This document shows positions 13,530-23,900 of a DNA stretch of 64,000 nt, in pieces (position 1 is the stretch's first letter; the number at the start of each line of letters is the position of its first letter). The position numbers were made by a program, and so were the translations under genes. The stretch comes from Elysia crispata (lineage: Eukaryota; Mollusca; Gastropoda; Plakobranchidae), in assembly GCA_033675545.1 (NCBI GenBank), contig JAWDGP010005317.1, positions 278,501 to 342,500 of the forward strand, given 5' to 3'. The notes below the pieces were generated by a model that searched no databases, was not told the DNA's origin, and saw only the letters and a program-made list of their open reading frames with translations.

Positions 13530-13806
13530 TTAAGTTACCTTGATCTAGACCCTGTCATGTACTCACCCTGACTTGATTTTTGTTTAAAGAGTCAACAGGC
13601 CTACATCTCCAGTTAAACAACCAAATAAATAAGCATTGAGCGCATATGGCACCGACGCACAATTTAATTGCAGGCAAGGTATTCTTCACAATGCTCACCA
13701 CCCCGTCATTGATGACTAATGTAATTGCTAGTCCGCAAATTAACGTAGCTGATAAGAAACATGCTACAGATATAAGAACAATAAATTTCTCTTGGGCTTT
13801 CATCAT
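10184..13806 (-). CDS. PIGF: PIG-F, GPI-anchor biosynthesis protein, complete, five exons
   Basis: PIG-F is a multi-spanning ER protein that partners PIG-O and PIG-G, which add phosphoethanolamine to the GPI glycan. Exons in coding order on the - strand: 13806-13567, 12955-12852, 12091-11975, 10898-10784 and 10300-10184 (693 nt, 230 residues; human 219). All introns are GT-AG and all junctions keep phase. Diagnostic matches to human are GGWLGAVPIPLDWDRPWQ (residues 175-192; human GAWLGALPIPLDWERPWQ), the next-exon start VWPISCVIGALLGYAVGL, LDAWLRVF and HGIAVLFGAP. Nearly every exon encodes hydrophobic membrane helices; the C-terminus is basic (RQYRARHKFKFF). The ATG at 13804-13806 is followed by a second ATG; a TTTAG just upstream suggests an additional 5' UTR exon. 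It is head to head with SARS2. Confidence 0.96.
11483..11640. repeat. Possible truncated CAGTATACCTCG-ended TIR element
   Basis: In a PIGF intron, TA then CAGTATACCTCGAATC resembles the ends of the other CAGT-type elements here, and the following text keeps that style. No matching inverted end was found within a few hundred bases, so it may be a one-ended remnant. Confidence 0.3.
12113..12212. repeat. Dispersed 100-bp repeat, copy A, running into (AT)n
   Basis: About 100 bp beginning TTTAATAAGCAGTAACGTTC and ending TGAATAGATCTAGATAT is nearly identical to 14511-14612 in the same orientation. This copy, in a PIGF intron, passes directly into a short AT array. No coding frame, no clear pol III boxes; family unknown. 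Confidence 0.8.
13433..13526. repeat. (CT)n microsatellite in PIGF intron 1
   Basis: A nearly pure CT array of about 90 bp (GA on the PIGF sense strand). Its near edge is 40 nt from the 5' splice site of PIGF exon 1 (intron begins at 13566). Confidence 0.95.
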
Positions 13807-14510
13807 AAGATTTTTCTAAATAAAAAACATAAAATTCGAAACAAAATGTGTTCTACCATTTAATTTCATGCGCTACATGTATGATTGTGATTTAAGATTA
13901 TAAGAGATACCGGTACCACAACATGAAAACATGGAGAAAAATCGAAAGTGAAAGCAATGATCAAAATAAAAAATATAAAACTAAAACTATTATGCCCTTC
14001 CGGATTAAATATAAACAAATCAGTAAATTTTGTTAAAAGGTCTCCAAACAGTAAAAAATAAACTAATCTTGGATCAGACTAATGTGAAAAGAATTAAATA
14101 CAACCCAAAACACAACAATATTTTTACTAGGCTGAGATTTACTAGAATACTAAAAGAAAAAGTTTTCTTTTGTAAGCTTTACATGAAGGCATTTTATATA
14201 ATTAAAAATGGCTGCGCCGGTGCACCCTAGGGCCTAGGGGTGATGCTGTGCTAACATAAATGATTTTTAATTTTTCTACGTTTATATTGATGAAAGGGGA
14301 AAAAAATCATTGAATACCTGTAGAGGTGATTTCTTTTTGTTAATAACGCAGTGTTGACAGTGCGGCCATGGTGGATACAATAAACTGATCAGATTTTCAC
14401 TGTATTTAGTGTAAATGAAAAGGGAGGCACTGATCTAACAAAATTCAAATTATTGTCTTGCAAAAATCAAAAGGCAGTTCCGTACAAAATATTGAACTTT
14501 TTTGGCAATT

Positions 14511-14612
14511 TTTAATAAGCAGTAACGTTCGGGCCTTTTGTGGTGTGATTTAATTACATCCTACCGGGGCTGTAACAACTTGTCTTTTCAGAGATTGAAT
14601 AGATCTAGATAT
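14511..14612. repeat. Dispersed 100-bp repeat, copy B, running into (CT)n
   Basis: Second copy of the repeat at 12113-12212, same orientation, differing by only a few substitutions and one inserted G. Here it passes into a CT array instead of an AT array. Confidence 0.8.
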
Positions 14613-14617
14613 GTATT

Positions 14618-14711
<94 letters not shown>
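14618..14711. repeat. (CT)n microsatellite upstream of SARS2
   Basis: Pure CT array of about 94 bp lying about 280 bp before the SARS2 start codon, attached to copy B of the dispersed repeat. Confidence 0.95.
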
Positions 14712-14716
<5 letters not shown>

Positions 14717-14994
14717 CTTTCTCTCCCTATCCTGTAATATATGCTAGATCTAGTGGTCTTTCTTTGTGTACAGTGTGAGCTTAAAACGTTCAAATATGTG
14801 CAGAATAATTAAAAATAAAGCAAAAAAACTTGCCTATAATTTTGAAAGGAAGAGTCTTAGAATCCCTTTTTATGTGGATATGAGTATGACAAAAAATAAA
14901 TTTCCTTTCAGTGAGATTAATTTTGCTTGTTTTATAATGTTATACTTATAGCTTTTCAGGTTCAGCTGAATGAATCCATAATCCCTGATCAAGC

Positions 14995-17893
14995 ATGTTA
15001 AACGCAGCATCACAGCTAGATCTTTGCCTCAGAGCTCTTTTGCAATATCGTCATTTACTACATTTCAGTCTTCGGCAAAGTGTGAGTGAAAATCTATATT
15101 TTCTATCTAGTAATACACATCAGGGAATAGATTTAGATATCTTGATGTCTTATACAGTAGGATGTGAATTTCATATGTTTCTTAAAGTATTCGCATAAAA
15201 ATAATATTGCTTGTAAATCAAACAAATCTATTTTTTTTAAAAGGCAGCAGAGGTCATTTTTATGATTTTTATCAAATTCTGTTGCAAATTTTTGCTTTGA
15301 AAAAAAAAAACCCACAAGAAAAATGACTGTATAAAATAGAGGACCTGCATTTCACATTTCAAATACACTTGTAAAGATTATCTATGAGTGTTTTCTTCTT
15401 TTTTTTTCAGTTCAGTGCATTTAGATCTCATCATCTTCCAAGGCAGCTGCATGAACGTAGCCATAGATCTTTTCACACACAAAAACCAGCGAAATGCAAG
15501 CATTTTCTTCCCAAAGAATGGGAAGAACCCTTTACGTTGCCAGAGCTTGGTTTGGATTGGGCCTTCCTGCTCAACAGGAAAAATAGAGATGTTATCGCAG
15601 AAAATATTGCTCAGAGGAAAGGAGTTGGTGACATTGACAAAGTGGTGAGCATTGTGGAATAATATTTGTACTAAATCAGATGAATAGGAGAATCAGAATG
15701 GGGCTCAGTAGTATAAAGCAATTTTTTAAAAATCTTTTAAGTATCATATATTAAGACTGCAACTGGTAGCACTTTACAACTTTAATGATTTGATTAAATA
15801 TTTTTAGAAAATAAGATAAATGCGACTGTCTCCTAGGTAGTTTTTTTTGGGGGGGATAAATTTGAAGATATCGGTCCAACCCCTGTTGAGAACTCTTCCA
15901 TGTCTTGTAGTGTTTCTTTTTACTAGGTTAATGCATTTTTGGTCATGAAAATTGTGGCGATTATGTAATTAGCAAAGTGCAACAATTAAATGGAATTAAT
16001 TATATGACAAATGAGACTCCCCTCATTTAGATCACAAAGTAGTGCCCCGTACTTTGGAATTGTGCGCATTTGTGGGACTGCAATAGGTAGAGGCTAGCTG
16101 TCCAGGTCAGGAATAAGAGAAGCAGGAAAAGGCGGCAGCGGTTTAGTATACAGAACTGAGACAAACATCAGGAAATAGTGCTACATAAAAATGCTTATAT
16201 CTTGAAAAGTATTTATTTGCAACAAATAAAACCTTCGTATTCGTGTTAAGCGCATCAAACTCATTCAGAAACATACAATTTTTAAGCTTACAGGAAGTTG
16301 GGCCCATCAGTGCAAAAGAAAATTTTGTTTCATTTAAAAGAAAAGAGCCAACCTGTAAAATCTTTTAAAGAAAGAGTTTTACTTTTAGCACAAATGTTAC
16401 TGTTGATCAAATAAGTGCTTTTCAATAATTATTTTATAGCATCTTTACAAAGAAGAAATAACTCTCATTACCTGGTAGATTAGGCGTTGTTCTGAATTTT
16501 TACCTACTGCTATTGAATTTTGCAATACCTTTAAAAGTGCTTTATCTATTCTATAGGACTCTTTTAAGAGTGTGAAAAATTTATAAACTTTACATTTCAG
16601 AGATATTTCTTTTTTAACTAAGAGCAACATGAAATGTGAACTTATTTCTTTAAAGGACTCCAGTTGCAAATAAGTTTGTGGGACCTGGAAAGTTAGAGCA
16701 AGTTTACCTAAAAGCTGAAATTTATTCAAGGTGAGAAAACTATTTAACCTACTTTAGTACTTGTCATTCACTTTCTCCATTTTTCTCCTTGTAGATTTAA
16801 TTTTTTTTTTTTTTTCCTGATCTACAGTTGGCTCTTGCAGATGAACTCAAAGCAGAGAAAAACGTGAGTAGATGCTGCAACATATTTAGATTATTAATGC
16901 AATAATAAGGTTTGAAATAAAGCAAAAAAAAAATGAAAAATAAATTTGAAATATTTGCTCACACATGCCATTGGTGCTCAATATTTGTGTAAAACCTGAA
17001 AATATGAACAATTGACATTCATTACACAATATTGATAATTTTGCCTTAGTTTTGTCTTCAATTCTTTTACATTTAAAAATCCATTTTTTTTTAACTTTGA
17101 CTGCATAATTACAGTTTTCCTGCCTTATACTTCCTAGTGAAAAAAAAATATCTAATTTTTTATTTTAATCTCTGAAATCATTTGGAAATTATTCTTATAT
17201 GATCAATTTATGAAAATTAATAATTTAACAAGAAAATTTTGGTTTTTTTTTCTTGCTGCAGGCTGAGCAAAAAAAGATTATCAAAGAGAATCTCATTTCA
17301 GAAGCTTTTGACATCCCTAACTTCAGTCATCCTAACTCGGTGAGCTGATACACTGTTGTTGGAAAAGATTTTAGTCTTGATATATATTGAATCAAGCCAG
17401 AAGTGGCCAGTTAAAGTTTCAGAAATATATCAAAATTTTAATATTCATGAAATCAAACCTTTTTATTAAGGATCAATAGAAAAGGTACTGCAGTCTCTAT
17501 TTTTATAAATTTATTTCCTACATCTCAAACAGCCAATTGGAGATGATACTGAAGCACAGGAAGTGAATGTTGTTGGTTCTAAAAGAGGTAAGTTTTCTGC
17601 AACTAGAAATACACATATGTAATAATTTTTCATTTGTAGCTTTTTTTAAATTCTCAAACAAGTGATTGAACCGATAGAACTATTCGTATTGAGCTAAACT
17701 TTTCGAAATTTGTAAGGGTGAATTTATAGACAACTTTTTTTTTTAATCTTCATGTTCTATGATGCATTTACCTTCTTTTCAATTGCACTTTTACTAATTT
17801 AATCAGCTGCTTTGATTACACATGTTATGTTTAAAGGCAACTTTCATACTCCATGAATTGAGTTGAAGGTACTATTATGTGTTTTATTTTGTG

Positions 17894-17929
<36 letters not shown>

Positions 17930-20900
17930 CATTGTCTTTATTACTTTTTTTTCTTCTTCCCTCCTCCTCCTTTTTTTTTTTTCTCGTTTTTCTTTATTAT
18001 TTGTCAAAGAAAGGGCTGTTTTCTTAAACAGAAATGCAGACAATTTTTTCTTTGTTGTAGAAGATTTTTAAAAAAAAAATTTTCCCAGCTTTTAACATAT
18101 GTATGATTCAAACATGGTGATGAACTATTTTCATATTTTCAGAATTTGGCTTTAAACCGAGAATGGTGAGAGAAATTGCAGGGAAAGGTCTTAGAATGTA
18201 CAGAGATGAGTAAGTCATATTTATACTCAATATTTCTTTTGAAAATAATTTTATTTTAATTGCTATTGTGTTGAAAGAGATTTATCTCATTTCAAATATA
18301 AATTGAATTTTTCCTCTTTAGGAAAAAGGAGAGTGAGTGGTCAATATTTGCTTCATTTTCTCAATATCTTATTTGCATAGGTATCATGAAAGTAAATGAG
18401 GTCCAATTTTGATGATTTTAATAGAACCTTCAATGAAATTTTATCCACCTTACATGAGAAGACCAATTTCAAACTTTTTAAGATCAAGGCATCAGAACCA
18501 TTTTAGTATACTAACTGGTATTGAAAAGATAATGAAAAAGCATTATCATGCAGTTTGCACTGTATAATCCATCAAGATATTTTCATCTTGTTCTTCTCTT
18601 AATCGTTACATTCAATGAATTCTTTAGGGTTGAATGTTGCATTTGACTTTGTTTTTAGAAGGATTTCTATAATTGTGCTTTTGTTTGCTGCTCGTAGATA
18701 GTGTCTAAGGTTTACAGAATCCCTTTTTAGTGTCTAAGGTTTACAGAATCCCTTTTTTTGCTCAACAAAATATCTAAGACTGGTTCTTGGTCCATTTTTT
18801 TTTCAAGAAAACATCTAATACTGATAGTTCTGTCTTTTAAAATAAAAATAAAAGAATAATCTGTTTTTGATTCATAGCAGGCCCAAAACTTAAGTCTTCT
18901 TTCCGCTTTTTTAACAAAAACTGACTCTACGCTTCCCCTAGAAACCTGACATTCACCACCGGCTCCAAAACATACTTTCTGGAAGATGGTTTGGCAAGGT
19001 TAGAGGAGGCTCTAGTGATGTACACAGTGGAGCGACTCATGGCAAAGGTAGGCTTTTGGGTAGGCAGATTGCATGCATTACATTTTGATATTCAGAAATA
19101 TTTTATTTAAATAGTACTGATGGCATTAAGTTCAATACACATACAAGTAGATATTTGGGTGAATTGTTTTATTTTTTTTTTATAATTATTAGCTTCATCA
19201 AAATAAAAAAAAAGGTACTTTTGTACTCATCATTACTCACTAATTGCTCACAAACGTTAGTACAGTGCACTCCTGATATATCGACATATGAGGGTCTAAA
19301 ATTTCTATGTCAATGTAGGCAAAGGTTGATATAAAGATGTCTCTTAATTTAAATACCTTTTTTTTTTAAATTACACTACATGTAATTTAAGCTCAAGGTT
19401 TTATACTAAAGGGGAAGCAACCACCAGTAGCTTGTAAACTTTCGGCTACTTCCCTTGTTTTGAAAAATTCGATAAATACACATGGCTTTCCTCTTCAACT
19501 CGTATAGACTCTCCCTCCCCTCTCCACTAGATCTAAATTCAACCTGTGGATTCTGTACAGGCAATTGTTGTACTGCAGGCCTGATAAGTGCCAGCCTAGT
19601 CCTGACTGACTGACAGTGCATCACTCTCTTGCTTGGAGTTCAACTTTTCAAGGCCCCAAAACACTTATCATTCAGCCCATTAGGCTAAGCCCCTGCACTT
19701 CCTGTGAATCATTGAATGTGATACCCTAAAACTTCGGGCCCAATGATCTCACCATGGTTCACTCCCCAATGAGGCATTTTGAGAGAGACAAAGACGGGAA
19801 TGAGATTGTTTTTTTTTGTCACCGGGCCTCTTTTGCCCGGTTACCTTGGTGCTATGGATGTCGATATCAGAGAAAAGAAGAGAGAGAGTGTTGGTACAGT
19901 AGTCTCCGGATAAACGCACGGTCCTCGGGAGGCTTCAATAGCGTGCGTTTAGGAGATGTGTGTCTTTATAAAAAGTAATGAAAAAATTTTGGTTACTTCC
20001 CTTATGGCACTGCAAAATACAGGGTTATTTCCCTTGATTATACACACATTTGGCGTGAAAGGGAGGTTATTAAACCTTTGAGTTCAGCTGCGTTTTGGGT
20101 TCTTTTATTTTTATTTTTTGTTTTTTGTTTTTTTATTCTTTGTTATTATAGGAACATTGACATAACGAAATTCGTAAGAGGGAACAAAATTGACAATTGA
20201 AGTTTCATGAACAAAATGTCTAGAATCTTAAGTTGTGTTTCCAACATTAATGTCTTGTGAGTATCGTATCGTATCGAGTATGTCGATGAAAAAAGAGACT
20301 ATACTCTGAGAGTGAAGACTGCACAACGCTACTGACGGATGAAATTGCAATGAGTGAATGACCAATCTTGACTACGACTAGACTTGTTTTACACAGATGA
20401 TGCCTGACAGTGATACTGATAGTGCAAACCTCAGACAACCGTGCAACGCAAAAAGCGAGGGAGGAGGCGAGAGGATACTAGCCGTAATGGATAGATCTGA
20501 CCAGGCAGACACAAAGCAGCGAAAATTGCATCACCTTGCCTGTGCTCCACTCCAACCCTCCCCTCCCTACCCTTCCAAGCTTGTGGCCGATCCCATGGCC
20601 CAGGTAGAGGGCATTGTGTGTTTCTATACGACGATACTGATGTACAGCCTTTGTCCACCCAGTACTATCTGTCTAGGAGTAGGACAGATGGTACTGGTTT
20701 TCAGGCTGCCATGTGCCGTAATAGCGCGGTTATTTCGTCCACTTTACTACCGGGTATAGTAAGCAATGCCGATTTAATAATTTCAAAGCGTGCGTTTAGG
20801 CGATGTAGCGTGCGTTTAGAGTATACCGATTACATAGTAAAAAATCGGTCAGACCTCTTCAGCGTGTATTTAACCGAAGCGTGCTTTTAACTGGCGTGCT

Positions 20901-23900
20901 TTTATCCGGAGACTACTGTATAGGGAACTGTAATTATAGATAGCAAGTAGGGGAAAAATTCGGACTTGAAAAAGCATTTGATACAAGAAAAAAGTCAATA
21001 GAGGGGATGTCGATATAAGTCGTGAGCACTGTTTTTATGTATTAATATGGGAAGTAAACCAATTCTGTAATTTTCAAATATATTTTAAGATTCTTTTATA
21101 AGCTTATATGAAGGTATAAAATAATTTTTTTTTACAGTGCATAAAGGTGTACTGCATAGTAAATATCCATAGTGTTGTGCATTTACTTAAACCTCCAAGG
21201 CTTTTAGTGTGTGCAAGGATCTATGATAGATTTGGATTTTTACAAAATAAGCTAACTATTCTTATTAGTGCTCATGAAAGTTAAAAAATGTCCTTATTAC
21301 ATTTATTTTCTTTTTTTTCTCAGGGCTTTGAACTGGTGTCTGTTCCTGACCTTCTTCAATGTGATGTTGTTGTGAGTGTCAAAAAAAAGGAAACATTTGT
21401 TAATTAACATATTGGTGTATGTTTATGTATAAGACCATAAACATTTTTTTTATAGTATTAAGCTTTTATTGATTACTTGTTACCACTTTCATTTTTATTT
21501 TGCTTCAAAATTTCTCTTTAAGTCATATCAAGTTGTTTTTTAATGTTTTTCTACTTAATACTTGCTTTTATAGCTAGTTTATAAAAATCATACATCAGTC
21601 TTACAATAATATTTGAAAAAATAATATTTATTTTGTAATCATTAATCAGGACAGTTGTGGCTTCAAAACTAGTACTGACAGAAGTCAAGTGTATCGTCTG
21701 CACCCAAAATGTTTTACTGATGTTTGCCTCTCTGGCACTGCTGAAATGGCTCTAGCTGGTCAGTCTCCAAACAATTTTATTTTTTCTATAATTATTTGTA
21801 ATGGGAAATATGTGTAGCAACACCACAAAATGAGATGTTTTGCAGCAGAGAAATTTTTTTGGTAAATGCAATTTTCCTAAGGAAAGCTTGAAATTTTCGC
21901 TTTTTTTACTACTCTAATTTCTAACTTCCATATTGTTTCAGAATTAAAGAAAACTTTAAATACCGAGGGTGTCAAGCTTTCTTGGGAAAAATGGCATTTT
22001 CCCAAGTAGTTCTCTGCCGCAAAACGTCTCATATTGCTGTGTTGCTACACGTATATTTGATAACCTTTTTTTCTTCCAAAGCATTTTCTAGTGACGGGAT
22101 GTATCTAATGTAAACATTTTTCTTTTTTATCTCCTTGTTGTTTTTTTCATCTTATAGAGAGGGAATGTATCAACCCCATAAATGATTTATTTTATTTTAT
22201 TTTTATTTTACAAATTGGTTTGTTTTTTTTTTTTAACAAATTGCATTTTCTTTATCTATCAGATGTGTTCATGTGTTGACAATTTGTTGTTTCTTGTCCC
22301 AAGGTTATTTTATGAATGACGTCATCCCACATGAAGAGTTGCCCAAAAAGTATGACTTTTAACTGCTTTTATGTTTTATTTTGTTTGTGTGTTGTACTTG
22401 GTTTAAGTTTTATTATGTAAGATATAGCTATCCCTGATGAGGGTTGGGCATTTCTCACATCGATTTTTAAAGCGTACATAAACTGTCAGCCGAGAAATAA
22501 TTATACACTAACTTTTCCTGTTTTCACTTACTCTGTTTTTCATAAATGAGGGTTTAAAGTTGATTGGTCTTATTTAGAGAGATGGGTTTTCAAACAAGTA
22601 ACGTAACATAGATTCCTATCAATTTATTCTTCTTCATTTAAAAATAAATTAGTTTTATATCGTAAAATTAAATGTTGAATTTGTTCCAAACCAGTTTTGT
22701 GTTAAAACTTAAGGTTCTAACAATAATCTAATTTTATCATGTTCTCCTATTTACCCAAGGGTCATGGCTGTGAGTCGGTGTTATAGAGCTGAGGCAGCAG
22801 AGAAAGCCATTGAGAGGGGTCTCTACAGAGTTCACCACTTTACTAAGGTAAATGTGGCTACAAAAAAACCCCTAATTTTCATAACTTGAAATCAATAGAA
22901 ATGAGTATCAATACAGCATGTGTCAATAGGTAATGTGCATGAGAGAAGATTTACTTAATGACTGAATGGAAGGAAGCTTGAGAATTTGTAACATTCTTTA
23001 CAACTTTTGATTGGTATATGATTTATTGCATATCACCAGGTTGAAATGTTTGGAGTCACTGCCTCTGAAAATGGAACAGAAAGTGATAATCTGCTTCAAG
23101 ACATTCTTTCCGTTGAGATTGAACTTTTTGAAAACCTGGGCCTGCATTTTAGGTTAAGTATTACTTTTAATGGTCAGTTGGTTATGGTTTCGCAGCAGAG
23201 ATCGAAAGATTCTAGTTATAAATCGCATTGAAAGTCAGGCATGGTGTTTCTCTTTGGAAAAAGCACTTTCTCTGATTTTTTTTCTTCATTGCAATCAGGT
23301 ATAAACCAATAGCACGAATTTAGGATTGGTGCAATATTAATAGCCAGCAATGAACCAGCAACCTTTTTAGAGCATGTTCAGAGCAGGATATACTGCAGTT
23401 CCTTTTATTAAAGTTAAAAGATTTTTACTTAGATTTGGGTTCGTCCAAGCATTTTTTAATCCCTTAGTATTCCTTAAACTTTCAACTATCCTCAATATTT
23501 TCTTGACAATCAATCACAGAGTTGCATTTTATGGGGAAATACTAAGATAGACGTTTAAAACAGCATTTATGGAGATACATGTATGATGTTTCACCAGCTT
23601 CTTTCTTGTAGTACAATATCCATCAAAGTTACAGTCAGGTCTGATGCATGTTAAATTGGGTTGGGCTGCTTGTTTACTTTTTGCTTATTATTATTTTTTC
23701 TTTTGTATATTCTTAAGATATCTATGGAACTTTGTTGATAATATACATCACCTCACTTGACTGAAATCTTGTCTTTTGAGAAACCTGCTGTTAATTAGAT
23801 GCTTGCTCTGGTATTTAACATATAAATCAAAGGATCTTGCATAAGGCTCCACTTTGCATTTGAAGGTTTTACTTCAACTGCAGGCTTACCGAAAATATAT

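Larger units (their letters stand above)
13807..14994. promoter_or_regulatory. Shared PIGF/SARS2 head-to-head promoter region
   Basis: This 1188-bp gap separates the start codons of two divergently transcribed housekeeping genes. It contains AAAATGGCTGCGCC at 14205-14218, close to the YY1 core often seen in such promoters, just after a TATATAATT at 14195-14203. A second GC-richer patch with GCGGCCATGGTGG lies near 14361. The right half is taken up by the 100-bp repeat and its CT array. 5' UTR exons of either gene could also lie here; transcription starts are not visible. Confidence 0.5.

Noticed and set aside
14538-14793. Long Leu/Ser or Arg/Glu repeat frames over CT/GA arrays (here and at 27.0, 31.7, 34.2, 37.2, 38.0, 41.4, 47.0, 52.2 and 62.7 kb)
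   Set aside because: They are translations of dinucleotide arrays, open in several frames at once, with no unique sequence or splice logic.
20397-20759. 120-codon frame inside the inner transposon
   Set aside because: No transposase motif and overlapping open frames on the other strand; treated as non-coding interior of a non-autonomous element.
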